A stretch of 64,000 nucleotides of DNA from Leptolyngbya sp. BC1307 (GCF_002286735.1 NZ_NRTA01000013.1:47723-111722), one strand, 5' to 3'; positions 38,422 through 46,769 are shown, counted from the first letter of the stretch. Made by a program: numbers and translations. The notes: generated from the sequence alone by a model not told the origin.

Positions 38422-40359
38422 TCACTTTAGGGTGCCCACTCCGCTTAAGACGCGACCCGCATTTAAGATCGCCAGCAAGGCAACGCCCACGTCGGCGAAG
38501 ACGGCGGCCCACAGGCTAGCGAGCCCGACTGCGCCCAGGGCGATAAAGATGACTTTGACCGTCAGGGCCAGAATGATGTTTTGCCAGACAATGCGGCGGG
38601 TGCGATGGGCGATCGCGATCGCTTCTACCACTTTCCCAGGCGCATCGGTCATGATCACCACGTCAGCAGTTTCAATGGCCGCGTCAGAACCGAGCCCGCC
38701 CATTGCCATACCGACATCTGCTCGGGCAATCACGGGCGCATCGTTAATGCCATCGCCCACAAAAACAACTTTACGCTGCGATTGGTGCGCCTGATGCAAG
38801 AACGTTTCGAGCGCGTCTACTTTGCCCTCAGGCAGGAGTTCGGTGCGGTACTGATCGAGCCCTAGCTGCTGGGCAATGCGGCCAGCAACTGACTGGCTGT
38901 CTCCGGTGAGCATTGCGGTTTTGATGCCTTGATCCTGGAGTGCTTTAACAGCGGCGGCGGCATCTGCTTTTAGCTCGTCGGCGATGAGAATGCGACCGGA
39001 ATATTCTTGATTGATGGCAATGTGAGCGACGGTGCCCTCGACCGTGCAAACATCGTGAGGAATGTTTTCTCGATGCAGCAGCCGATCATTCCCGGCGAGA
39101 ACGGTGCGCCCGCCGATTGTTGCCTGAATGCCGTGACCAGCAATCTCCTGATAGTCTTGCACTGCCGCGCTATCGACAGACTGCCCGTGCGCTTGCTGAA
39201 TCGACTGCGCGACTGGGTGATTAGACTGCGATCCTATTTGGGCGGCGATCGCCAATAGCTGCTGCTGACTAATGCCGTTGTGAGTGACCACGTCAGTAAC
39301 GCGAAAGTTACCCTTTGTCAGCGTGCCGGTTTTGTCAAAAACAACGGTTTCTACCTGGGTGAGCGCATCTAAAAACGTCGATCCTTTGATCAGAATGCCG
39401 CGTTTGGCAGCGCTGCCAATGCCGCCGAAATAGCCCAAGGGAATGCTAATTACCAGACCGCAGGGGCAGGAAATCACCAGCAGCACCAGGGCGCGATAAG
39501 TCCATTCGGCCTGAGTTGCACCTGCAATTACAAGCGGCGGCAAGATCGCAACGGCTAAGGAGAGAAAGACAACCGCTGGTGTGTAGTAGCGAGCAAAGCG
39601 CGTGATGAATTTTTCGGTGTCGGCTTTGCGGCTGCTGGCATTTTCGACCAGCTCTAAAATCTTGGAGATAGAAGAATCGTTAAAGGCTTTGGCAACTTCG
39701 ACAGTTAGCAGGCCAGACTGGTTAATCATGCCAGAGAGAACGGTTTCGCCCGTCGTCACAGAGCGGGGCACCGATTCGCCTGTGAGCGCGGAGGTGTCTA
39801 CTTGAGAGCTGCCGGATAGAATTTCACCATCGAGCGGGACTTTTTCTCCGGGGCGAACAACAATTATGCTGCCGATGCTGATCGCTTCGGGAGAGACTGC
39901 GCGAATTTCGCCATCTACCTTCAGGTTAGCGGTGTCGGGCCGCGCTTCTAGCAGGGCAGTGATCGAGCGGCGCGATCGCCCGACCGAATAACCTTGAAAC
40001 AGCTCTCCGACTTGAAAGAACAACATCACGGCAACCGCTTCTGGCAGTTCGTGAATGGCGATCGCGCCCAAGGTAGCGATCGCCATCAAAAAGTTTTCGT
40101 CAAAAACCTGACCCCGAAGAATGTTGCGCCCGGCGGTGGTCAAAACTTGCCAGCCGCTGATCAGATAGGCGGGGATGAAGACGGCGTATTCGGCGATCGC
40201 AAAGGGCGTTTGGCGCAGTGAAGGGTTAAATATGATCCCAATTATAAAAAGTAGGGCGGCGATCGCAGTCGGCGTCAGCGCTTTACGCAAGTCGAAGGCT
40301 TCGCTATGGCCGTGAGAGTGATCGTGACCGCAACAGTCACCCTGATGAGTGGATGCCAT
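38422..40359 (-). CDS. P1B-type heavy-metal ATPase, Zn/Cd/Pb/Co exporter
   Basis: 645 aa. P-type marks: TGES (193-196), phosphorylated Asp in FDKTGTLT (D342), HP motif in QSNHPVAQS and GDGINDAPVIARADVG. The ion site has CPC (SCPCGLVIS, 298-300) in helix 6 and FADVGVALLAILNAGR in helix 8, which is the P1B-2 (zinc, cadmium, lead) type. The N-terminus lacks the CxxC metal-binding domain and instead carries CCGHDHSHGHSE (9-20), a short His-rich sensor. It pumps the metal out of the cytoplasm with ATP. It is downstream of a SmtB-like gene and an operator-like repeat (40381-40412) lies before its ATG. Confidence 0.93.
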   Translation of the reverse strand: MASTHQGDCCGHDHSHGHSEAFDLRKALTPTAIAALLFIIGIIFNPSLRQTPFAIAEYAVFIPAYLISGWQVLTTAGRNILRGQVFDENFLMAIATLGAIAIHELPEAVAVMLFFQVGELFQGYSVGRSRRSITALLEARPDTANLKVDGEIRAVSPEAISIGSIIVVRPGEKVPLDGEILSGSSQVDTSALTGESVPRSVTTGETVLSGMINQSGLLTVEVAKAFNDSSISKILELVENASSRKADTEKFITRFARYYTPAVVFLSLAVAILPPLVIAGATQAEWTYRALVLLVISCPCGLVISIPLGYFGGIGSAAKRGILIKGSTFLDALTQVETVVFDKTGTLTKGNFRVTDVVTHNGISQQQLLAIAAQIGSQSNHPVAQSIQQAHGQSVDSAAVQDYQEIAGHGIQATIGGRTVLAGNDRLLHRENIPHDVCTVEGTVAHIAINQEYSGRILIADELKADAAAAVKALQDQGIKTAMLTGDSQSVAGRIAQQLGLDQYRTELLPEGKVDALETFLHQAHQSQRKVVFVGDGINDAPVIARADVGMAMGGLGSDAAIETADVVIMTDAPGKVVEAIAIAHRTRRIVWQNIILALTVKVIFIALGAVGLASLWAAVFADVGVALLAILNAGRVLSGVGTLK

Positions 40360-40380
40360 GAGAACCTTTGCTCGAATTCT

Positions 40381-40412
40381 TCTGAATATATGAATAACTA
40401 TTCAGATGATAC
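40381..40412. promoter_or_regulatory. SmtB/ZiaR-type operator palindrome
   Basis: TGAATA (40391-40396) and TATTCA (40399-40404), separated by AC, form the core of a 12-2-12 inverted repeat, as in SmtB- and ZiaR-type operators (known core TGAACA..TATTCA-like). The overlapping pair TCTGAATA (40381-40388) and TATTCAGA (40399-40406) is also a perfect inverted repeat. It lies 32-47 bp upstream of the ATPase ATG at 40359, inside the promoter, so a zinc-free repressor would block transcription. Confidence 0.75.
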
Positions 40413-40462
40413 CGCATTCGATAGGGCTGCTCTAGCGAAAAGCAACCTTAAAAGCTCAGCGG

Positions 40463-40852
40463 CTACTCGTTCAGATGCTCGGCAACGGTGTGATAAAGCG
40501 CCATGATGTGGTCATCGGCAAGGCTGTAGTAGACATTGCGACCCTGACGGCGATGTTTGACTAAGCGATGCGATCGCAACACCCTAAGCTGATGAGACAC
40601 TGCCGATTCGCCCATCTTCACTGCCGCTGCCAGGTCACAAACGCACAGTTCTTGCTGCGCCAGGGCCGATAGTAGCTTTAGCCGATGCGGATCGGAGAGT
40701 GCGCCAAAGAATTCGGCCATGCGCTGCGCCTGATCGGTGGTCAGCAGGTCGGGCTGCACCTGCCGAACATTGGCTAAATGCACCAGAGACGTTGAGCAGG
40801 CGGGCATATCAGCCTGGTCGGGCGCGAGTTTGGCAGAGTGAGAGGCGGTCAT
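40463..40852 (-). CDS. ArsR/SmtB-family metal-sensing repressor
   Basis: 129 aa from ATG 40852 (a TTG three codons upstream is open). The winged helix-turn-helix has ALSDPHRLKLLSALAQQELCVC (helices 2-3) and ESAVSHQLRVLRSHRLV (recognition helix). Metal residues: the CVC pair (C70, C72) in helix 3 as in ZiaR/ArsR, and a complete alpha5 zinc site D113, H115, H126 and E129, matching the spacing of SmtB D104, H106, H117 and E120. Zinc should release it from DNA and derepress the exporter. The stop at 40463 is about 104 bp before the ATPase ATG. Confidence 0.92.
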   Translation of the reverse strand: MTASHSAKLAPDQADMPACSTSLVHLANVRQVQPDLLTTDQAQRMAEFFGALSDPHRLKLLSALAQQELCVCDLAAAVKMGESAVSHQLRVLRSHRLVKHRRQGRNVYYSLADDHIMALYHTVAEHLNE

Positions 40853-40885
40853 AGTCAGCAATTATCAGCAACCCTTCTATGGTAC

Positions 40886-40900
40886 TGATAATCATTACCA
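40886..40900. promoter_or_regulatory. Fur/Zur-like box
   Basis: TGATAAT (40886-40892), one base, ATTACCA (40894-40900) matches the 7-1-7 Fur/Zur consensus TGATAAT-N-ATTATCA at 13 of 14 arm positions. A second half ATTATCA lies at 40861-40867. The site is 34 bp upstream of the SmtB-like ATG, between two minus-strand genes, so it sits in that gene's promoter. Confidence 0.55.
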
Positions 40901-40910
40901 CTCGCGCAGA

Positions 40911-41369
40911 CTACGCCAGATCTCCCGGCTTTGCCGCCAAATAGTCATCGCCCTGAAGCTGGATTACCATCAGCTTTGCCGGTTCGTCGCCGACTGTACC
41001 GGACGTGTGCCCCTGCTGACCTGCGGCATTGGGCTGCGTTTTTTGATCGCCGCCAAACGAAACTTCGCCTGGCCCCATCTCTACGCGCATCCCGTCCATT
41101 GTTTCTACATACCATCGGCCCGATAGCGGCACAATCCACTGCGGCCTGGGGTTTTCGTGCCATTCACCGACCCAGCCCACCGGCAGCACCGAAAACAGCA
41201 CCTCTGCCGCGCCTTTCATCAGCCGGTTATTCCACTGCGGCGCGGCGTCACCGCCCATGCTCTCTTGCTCAAAGGCGGTCAGCTTGCAGCGTGTTTGATG
41301 GCTCACGCCGTCATCGTCAGTCCATACGTGCCAGTAGCTTAGCGTGGGTTTAGCAGCGTCAGCAGTCAT
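40911..41369 (-). CDS. Cupin-domain protein
   Basis: 152 aa from ATG 41369 (open codons upstream are hydrophobic and do not fit). Two beta-barrel motifs of the cupin fold can be traced: WHENPRPQWIVPLSGRWYVE and MGPGEVSFGGDQ. The usual metal-binding His/Glu pattern is partial (H in WHENPRP, an expected Glu/His pair less clear). Function unknown. It stands upstream of the SmtB-like gene on the same strand, with the Fur/Zur-like box between them, so co-expression is not required. Confidence 0.7.
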   Translation of the reverse strand: MTADAAKPTLSYWHVWTDDDGVSHQTRCKLTAFEQESMGGDAAPQWNNRLMKGAAEVLFSVLPVGWVGEWHENPRPQWIVPLSGRWYVETMDGMRVEMGPGEVSFGGDQKTQPNAAGQQGHTSGTVGDEPAKLMVIQLQGDDYLAAKPGDLA

Positions 41370-41600
41370 GAGGAATGCTCCAATTGTGAGGTATTTGCTC
41401 AGGCTAAAGCATCTGGAAAGCCGAAGCATCTGGCTATGGGGGAGCAGGAGATAGAAGAGTATAAGAGCAGGAGAGCCATCTGACTCTTGTGCAAGTTCGA
41501 GTTGGTTCTATCGGTGCTTTTCCCTGCAACTTTTGTGAGATGGCCATCTTGGCCGTTCGGATGGGAGCATAGATGTTTAGCGTAAGCAATCTTGCGTTTT

Positions 41601-41696
41601 GGTTCCCCTTGCCAAGGGGAACCGTAAGGGAGGGGTCTCCGATCAGTCCGCTACACGCCGAGACCCCTCCGTTGGTTCCCCTTAGCAAGGGGAACC
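41601..41696. repeat. Composite palindromic repeat, copy A
   Basis: Two 23-bp palindromes (arms GGTTCCCCTT and AAGGGGAACC) at 41601-41623 and 41674-41696 flank an inner inverted repeat GGAGGGGTCTC (41629-41639) and GAGACCCCTCC (41660-41670). The same 95-bp unit recurs at 47365-47459, and partial copies lie at 42445-42481 and 43179-43201. All four copies lie between 41.6 and 47.5 kb. Confidence 0.85.
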
Positions 41697-41954
41697 GGTT
41701 CTAGGGTTTTGATGTTGCGGTGTTGGCGTGCGCTGAATAAGTACCTATCTACTGCCTAAACTTCTCCACAAAAATAGTTGACGCCCACAGAAGAAGACTG
41801 TACGCTGTCTGTCATAGTTGTTGCTGCGTGAAACCGTCGCAATAGCTCAACCGCTCGAAAATTTAGTCGCTGCCGCTGATTGTTTGCACCAACCAACGAC
41901 AGCTAGCCCACTGAACTGACACAACCAGTCCAGGTGGCTACGGCCATGATGCCA

Positions 41955-41989
41955 TAGCCGCCCTGACTTTTAGTAAGTTTGGGCGGCTA
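41955..41989 (+). terminator. Hairpin before gene 42028, terminator- or attenuator-like
   Basis: TAGCCGCCC (41955-41963) and GGGCGGCTA (41981-41989) form a perfect 9-bp stem with a 17-nt loop. AAATTTT and then a run of six T (about 42001-42006) follow, so it could end transcription read rightwards, either a terminator of an unseen transcript or a leader of the gene at 42028. Confidence 0.5.
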
Positions 41990-42027
41990 AATTTTCGTGC
42001 TTTTTTCAACTTCGCACTGAAAAAATC

Positions 42028-42369
42028 ATGAAAACGACTGCTTATCTGGCCAGCGATCTGTCTAATTTCTATCAAAGCACCGAACAAACCGGCTGCCATC
42101 CGCCTGAACCTAATCAGAGCCCTGACGATGAGCCGCCAACGCTGCCGACGCCGCTCATTCCGCTCAACGCTGAGGGCCGTCCGCATCGGGAATCACTGCG
42201 GCATATTCTGCTAGGCAGCCCGGATGCCATTGAGCAGACCATTCACCTGCTGTATCGGCTGAATTATGCGGAGCCGGGGCTGTGGAGCCCGATTGCGGCG
42301 GTGGGCGACCGGCTGATTATCACCGCTGCGCAAGGGGAAGCGATTAGTTTGCTAAGGCGATCGCTGTAG
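42028..42369 (+). CDS. Small conserved cyanobacterial protein
   Basis: 113 aa. The first 55 residues are Pro-rich and disordered; the rest has RPHRESLRHILLGSPDAIEQTIHLLYRLNYAEPGLW (family-like segment at about 50-85, split here by position) and GDRLIITAAQGEAISLL. Proteins of this pattern (a line HILLGSPDAV.QTIH.L...YAE...WSP) recur in cyanobacteria as unknown families. Nothing in the sequence gives a function. It lies after the 41955 hairpin. Confidence 0.7.
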   Translation: MKTTAYLASDLSNFYQSTEQTGCHPPEPNQSPDDEPPTLPTPLIPLNAEGRPHRESLRHILLGSPDAIEQTIHLLYRLNYAEPGLWSPIAAVGDRLIITAAQGEAISLLRRSL

Positions 42370-42444
42370 GGTTGGCTTTAGGGTGAGATGGGTGGCGTGA
42401 TGCGGAGAACTGGGTGGTGCTTGTTTAGTGCATGAGGTGTTGAT

Positions 42445-42481
42445 GACCCCTCCCTTGCGGTTCCCCTTGGTAAGGGGAACC
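42445..42481. repeat. Composite palindromic repeat, half copy B
   Basis: GACCCCTCCCTTGC leads into the palindrome at 42459-42481 (arms GGTTCCCCTT and AAGGGGAACC). Compared with copy A it is the reverse-complement half, so one palindrome and half of the inner inverted repeat are present. Confidence 0.8.
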
Positions 42482-42641
42482 AAGATGAGTGGCTGTTTGT
42501 GCTGGATTGTGCATTCCTTTTTAAGGGGGGGGTAGTCAGGTCGGATTTAAGCTTAGAGGCGGGTTGGCGTGGCCTGGGAACTATGAGCATGAGTCTCAAA
42601 GGCGGTGAGGCTTGGCTTTCTCAGCGCAGAAAAACGTAGCT

Positions 42642-43013
42642 ATGACCAAAATTTATAACAGGCAATCAGACAAAGATAAGCGCCAGATGCTACGCAACTC
42701 GGCACCTAATGCAGAAATACTGCTGTGGCAGAGGATTCGTCGGCAGCAGATTGGAGATACCAAGTTTCGCAGACAGTATGGTGTTGAACGATTTGTTCTT
42801 GACTTTTATTGTCCTCAGCTAAAGCTGGCTATAGAGGTAGATGGCCCCACTCATGCGGGCACTGAGCCTGAAGAAAACGACAGAATCCGTCAGAGTTTCA
42901 TTGAAAGCCTGGGCGTTCAGTTCTTAAGATTCACCAATGTAGAAATTTACCAAAATCTCGACGGCGTTATCCAAATTATTCATGAGAAAGTTATCTCTCT
43001 AAAGGAGAAATAG
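42642..43013 (+). CDS. DUF559 endonuclease-like protein
   Basis: 123 aa from ATG 42642 (TTG 42612 would add ten residues). Family marks of DUF559, a member of the PD-(D/E)XK/Vsr-like nuclease group: RQMLRNSAPNAEILLWQ, KFRRQYGVERFVLDFYCP and LAIEVDGPTHAG, where the Asp/Glu pairs in FVLDFY and IEVDG stand at the active-site positions. RIRQSFIESLGVQFLRFTNVEI follows, split at about residues 85-105. Cleavage has not been shown for most of this family. It is flanked by palindromic repeats on both sides. Confidence 0.88.
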   Translation: MTKIYNRQSDKDKRQMLRNSAPNAEILLWQRIRRQQIGDTKFRRQYGVERFVLDFYCPQLKLAIEVDGPTHAGTEPEENDRIRQSFIESLGVQFLRFTNVEIYQNLDGVIQIIHEKVISLKEK

Positions 43014-43372
43014 TTTAAGCTCTCTACTCGCTCCCCTTCCTAAACAGGTGTTAAAAGGATCAATCATGCGGCCTATTTTGCTGATAGCCCTAAACCTGCG
43101 GCTAGGCTGCGCAAAAAGTAAAGACAAACATGCGTAGCCTCAGCATCTCACCGCAACAACCTCAAACCTTTGCAACCGGGTTCCCCTTACCAAGGGGAAC
43201 CGAAATGAAAGGCTGCTTGTGCTAAATAGGTATACCCAGTGCAATGTTATCCGCCAAAACCGGTGTGGCATTTTGGCGATCGCCCTGACCTTGAGCTTTT
43301 AGTGAAGAGCTGATGCTGACTTGACCCCTGCTGTACTGTATTAAGGAAGAAATCAGCCCTTTCTGATGCAGT
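43014..43372. other. Intergenic region with palindromic repeat copy C
   Basis: 359 bp. It contains copy C of the palindrome (43179-43201) and CCCAGTGCAATG at 43234-43245, a stretch shared with the long palindrome at 46652-46733. No gene is seen. Confidence 0.5.
43179..43201. repeat. Palindromic repeat, copy C
   Basis: Same 23-bp palindrome as the other copies (arms GGTTCCCCTT and AAGGGGAACC), here alone. The following sequence (AAATGAAAGGCTGCTTGTGC) resembles that after copies B and D, so the repeat unit is longer than the palindrome. Confidence 0.8.
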
Positions 43373-46300
43373 ATGGTTCCTCCTATTGACCAAATTGGTG
43401 AAGCGGTCGTTTTGGCGATCGCTCCTTTCGTACCCAGACTCCTAAACGGGCTGGGCGAGGGGGCAATTAAGAGAGCAGGATCGGATGCTTACGATACGGC
43501 AAAGGCGCTGTATCAAGAGATTTTTACGAAGAAGGATAGCCAGGCGGCTCAGGCAGCGCTTGAACAGTGGGTTAGCCAGCCGGAGAGTGAGGCCCGGCAG
43601 CAGGTATTGCAAGCAGAGCTGACGGCGCTAATGGAGCGGGAGGCAGCATTGGCTCATTCGCTGACGGATATTTTAGCAGCCGCTAAGCTTTTGCCTGCTC
43701 AGCAGAGCATTACGGTAGAACGAGCCGATAACAGCCAGATCAGCATCGGGGATGGCACTACGCTCAACCAGACAAATATATATCAAGCACTGTCTACCCC
43801 AAAGCCAGAGCGGACGGGCGAGCTGAGCAATGTGCCGCGCGGTAGCGACACTTTTGTAGGGCGAGATGAGCCGCTAAAGGCGCTGCATGAGCAACTGGCA
43901 GAGGGTAACGCGGTGGCGATTACCGCTATTCAGGGGATGGGCGGGGTTGGCAAGACGGAGCTGGCGCGGCAGTATGCCCTGCAATATAAAACGGCGTATC
44001 CGGGGGGCGTTTGCTGGCTACGGGTGCGAGATTTGGACGTGGCCTCGCAGATTGTGGAGTTTGCCGTTGAGAAATTGCACCTCGATCCGCCGCAAGATTT
44101 GGCGCTGAATGCGCAGGTGGCCTACTGCTGGAGCCATTGGCCGGGGGCGGAGCGGGTGCTGGTGGTGTATGACGATGTGACTGACTATGCGCGAGTGGCT
44201 GAGGTGTTGCCCCCGCAGGCAGAGCGCTTTTGCCTATTGATGACGACACGGCAGCAGCAGTTAGCGGTGACGGTGCAGCCGTTTCCCATTGGCGTGTTGA
44301 CTGAGGCGGCGGCGCTGGAGTTGCTGCGGCAGATTGTCGGGGCGGAGCGGACTGAGGCAGAGCTGGAGACGGCGCGGGCGATTTGCAAATGGGTGGGGTA
44401 TTTGCCGCTGGGGTTGGAGTTGGTGGGGCAGTACCTTCGGCAGCGGGAGGTTTCTTTTGCGGTTTTATTAGAGCGGTTAGAGGCACAGCGGACAGAAGCG
44501 CGGGCACTGCAAAATACATACGAGGGAATGACAGCAGAGCGAGGGGTGATTGCGGCCTTTGAGCTGAGCTGGCAGCTAGTAGATGATGAGGCGCAGCAAA
44601 TTGCCTGCTGGCTGAGCCTGTTTGCCCTCGCTCCCATTCCTTGGGAGACAGCAGAGTCGCCGGTAGCAGAGGCTGAGAGAGAAGACTGGGAAGAAGGGCG
44701 GGATGCGCTGGTGAATTTGAGCTTGCTGCAAAGGCTGGGGGCCGGAAGTTACCAGCTCCACCAGCTCGTGCGGGAATATTTTCAGGTAAAGCTAGCTCAG
44801 CGGGAAGATGCAGACGAGGTTAAAAGAGCGTATTGCAAAAGGATGGTGGCGATAGGACAGCAGATACCCGATTTGCCGACCCGCGATTTGCTGCTGAAGC
44901 TAACACCTGTCATGCCCCACGTAGCAGAGGCTGCAACAAGCTGGCACGAGTGGCTAGGTGATGAGGATAATGAGCTAGCTTGGCCCTTTGTTGCAATGGC
45001 TCGATCCTATGAGGGGCAAGGAGCCTACACGCAAGCCGAGCCCTGGTACGAAGAATGCTTAAAAGCTACACAAAATCGCTTTGGCGAAGACCATCCCGAT
45101 GTCGCCACTAGCCTTAACAACTTAGCCGCACTATACAGATGTCAAGGGCGCTATGAGCAGGCCCGACCGCTATATGTGCAAGCCTTGGCGCTGAGGCGCA
45201 AGCTACTGGGCGAAGACCATCCCGATGTCGCCACTAGCCTCAACAACTTAGCCGCACTTTACAAAAGTCAAGGGCGTTATGAGCAGGCCGAACCGCTGCT
45301 TATTCAAGCCCTAGCGCTGCGGCGTCAGCTACTGGGCGAAGACCATCTTAATGTCGCCAACAGCCTCAACAACTTAGCTGACCTATACAGAAGTCAAGGA
45401 CGCTATGAGCAGGCCGAACCGCTGCTTATTCAAGCCGTGGCACTGAGTCGCAAGCTACTGGGTGAAGACCATCTCGATGTCGCCAATAGCCTCAATAACT
45501 TAGCGCTCCTTTACGAGAGGCAAGGGCACTATGATCAGGCCGAACCCCTGTACGAGCAAGCCTTAGCGCTGAGGCGCAAGCTACTGGGTGAAGACCATCT
45601 CGATGTCGCCAATAGCCTCAACAACTTAGCCGCACTTTACAAAAGTCAAGGGCGCTATGAGCAGGCTAAACTGTTGTGTGTAAAAGCTTTAACGCTAAGT
45701 CGTAAGCTACTGGGCGAGAACCATCCCGATGTGGCCACTAGCATCAATAACTTAGCCGCACTTTACGAGAGCCAAGGGCACTATGATCAGGCCGAACCGC
45801 CGTACGTGCAAGCCTTAACGCTAAGGCGAAAACTGTTGGGCGAAGATCATCCCGATGTCGCCGCTAGTATTAACAACTTAGCCGCACTTTACTACAGTCG
45901 AGGGTGCTATGAGCAGGCCGAACCGCTCTTTGTGCAAGCCCTAGCGCTGCGCCGCAAGCTACTGGGTGAAGACCATCCCGATGTTGCCACTAGCCTTAAC
46001 AACTTAGCGTTCCTTTGTTATAGTCAAGGGCGCTATGAGCAGGCCGAACCGCTCTTTGTGCAAACCCTGGCGCTGAGACGCAAGCTACTGGGTGAAGACC
46101 ATCCCGATGTCGCTGGCGGGCTCAACAACTTAGCGTTCCTTTGTTATAGTCAAGGGCGCTACGAGCAGGCTGAACCGTTGTACGTGCAAGCCCTAGCGCT
46201 GAGGCGCAAGCTGCTAGGTGAAGACCATCCCGATGTCGCTAGCAGCCTCAACAACTTAGCCACACTTTACGAGAGTCAAGGACACTATGAGCAGACTGAA

Positions 46301-46483
46301 TCTCTGTACTTACAGGCAATTTCTATTCTGATGGAGCAGCTGGGACAGGAGCATCCTAATACGCAAGCGGTAGTAAATAACTTTGTGCAGTTCATTGCGG
46401 CAGTAGTGCAAGTCGGACGGCAGGGCGAGCTATCTGACCATCCAGCGACTCAGCATTTTATCGAGTCAGTGCAGTCTCAGTAA
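43373..46483 (+). CDS. NB-ARC/STAND ATPase with ten near-identical TPRs
   Basis: 1036 aa. N-terminal helical domain (1-110) of unknown fold, linker with SQISIGDGTTLNQTNIYQ (121-138), then FVGRDEP (161-167), Walker A GMGGVGKT (188-195), Walker B VLVVYDDV (262-269), sensor LLMTTR (288-293) and LPLGLEL (344-350), the NB-ARC series, with a winged-helix part to about 480. From residue about 571 to 990, ten 42-residue TPRs (consensus GEDHPDVATSLNNLAALYxSQGRYEQAEPL, given only as a pattern) form the likely ligand-binding superhelix. STAND ATPases act as ATP-dependent switches that oligomerise when a ligand binds; here no obvious effector is fused, so the N-terminal domain is the candidate. Confidence 0.92.
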   Translation: MVPPIDQIGEAVVLAIAPFVPRLLNGLGEGAIKRAGSDAYDTAKALYQEIFTKKDSQAAQAALEQWVSQPESEARQQVLQAELTALMEREAALAHSLTDILAAAKLLPAQQSITVERADNSQISIGDGTTLNQTNIYQALSTPKPERTGELSNVPRGSDTFVGRDEPLKALHEQLAEGNAVAITAIQGMGGVGKTELARQYALQYKTAYPGGVCWLRVRDLDVASQIVEFAVEKLHLDPPQDLALNAQVAYCWSHWPGAERVLVVYDDVTDYARVAEVLPPQAERFCLLMTTRQQQLAVTVQPFPIGVLTEAAALELLRQIVGAERTEAELETARAICKWVGYLPLGLELVGQYLRQREVSFAVLLERLEAQRTEARALQNTYEGMTAERGVIAAFELSWQLVDDEAQQIACWLSLFALAPIPWETAESPVAEAEREDWEEGRDALVNLSLLQRLGAGSYQLHQLVREYFQVKLAQREDADEVKRAYCKRMVAIGQQIPDLPTRDLLLKLTPVMPHVAEAATSWHEWLGDEDNELAWPFVAMARSYEGQGAYTQAEPWYEECLKATQNRFGEDHPDVATSLNNLAALYRCQGRYEQARPLYVQALALRRKLLGEDHPDVATSLNNLAALYKSQGRYEQAEPLLIQALALRRQLLGEDHLNVANSLNNLADLYRSQGRYEQAEPLLIQAVALSRKLLGEDHLDVANSLNNLALLYERQGHYDQAEPLYEQALALRRKLLGEDHLDVANSLNNLAALYKSQGRYEQAKLLCVKALTLSRKLLGENHPDVATSINNLAALYESQGHYDQAEPPYVQALTLRRKLLGEDHPDVAASINNLAALYYSRGCYEQAEPLFVQALALRRKLLGEDHPDVATSLNNLAFLCYSQGRYEQAEPLFVQTLALRRKLLGEDHPDVAGGLNNLAFLCYSQGRYEQAEPLYVQALALRRKLLGEDHPDVASSLNNLATLYESQGHYEQTESLYLQAISILMEQLGQEHPNTQAVVNNFVQFIAAVVQVGRQGELSDHPATQHFIESVQSQ
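45083..46342 (+). repeat. Ten tandem 126-bp units inside the NB-ARC/TPR gene
   Basis: The unit begins at the GGC of GEDHP codons (45083) and repeats every 126 bp, ten times, ending at 46342. Units are highly alike at DNA level, including codon choice, so amplification or conversion is recent. The repeats encode one 42-residue TPR each. Confidence 0.88.
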
Positions 46484-46651
46484 AGCGACTGTCTATGTTT
46501 CTGCTATCTAGCGGGTTACGGTACTCAGCAATTACTAAGAAAAACCAAGCTCGGCGGCTCCGCCAGTGAAAACCGCTGTTTTGAGAGACGCCATCACCCG
46601 GCAATCAGCCCAACCCCCATCCGCCCACTAGGGAAACTGCGCGTCAATAGC

Positions 46652-46733
46652 ATTGCACTGGGCGCAGCAGTGCTGAGCCCCTACGAAAATTGGCGGTGGG
46701 CGTAGGGGGTTAGCACGCTAAACCCAGTGCAAT
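46652..46733. repeat. 82-bp palindromic element
   Basis: ATTGCACTGGG (46652-46662) and CCCAGTGCAAT (46723-46733) form perfect outer arms. Inside, GTGCTGAGCCCCTACG (about 46670-46685) and CGTAGGGGGTTAGCAC (46701-46716) pair at 14 of 16 positions. The region lies between the NB-ARC gene and the small gene at 46770. A likely non-autonomous palindromic element. Confidence 0.75.
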
Positions 46734-46769
46734 CAGCCTCGCTTTCAGGGCGATCGCGCTGTCTATGCG

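Larger units (their letters stand above)
41370..42027. other. Intergenic region with composite palindromic repeat and hairpin
   Basis: 658 bp without a convincing gene. It contains a composite palindromic repeat (41601-41696) and, just before the gene at 42028, an inverted repeat (41955-41989). The middle (about 41750-41930) has no recognised structure. Confidence 0.6.

Noticed and set aside
43926..44519. Minus-strand open frame of 197 codons in the NB-ARC gene
   Set aside because: Pro/Ala/Ser-rich shadow of the GC-rich coding strand; the plus-strand protein has clear NB-ARC motifs.
45083..46342. Regular repeats that could be taken for a CRISPR array
   Set aside because: The unit is 126 bp, has no spacers, is in frame and encodes TPRs.
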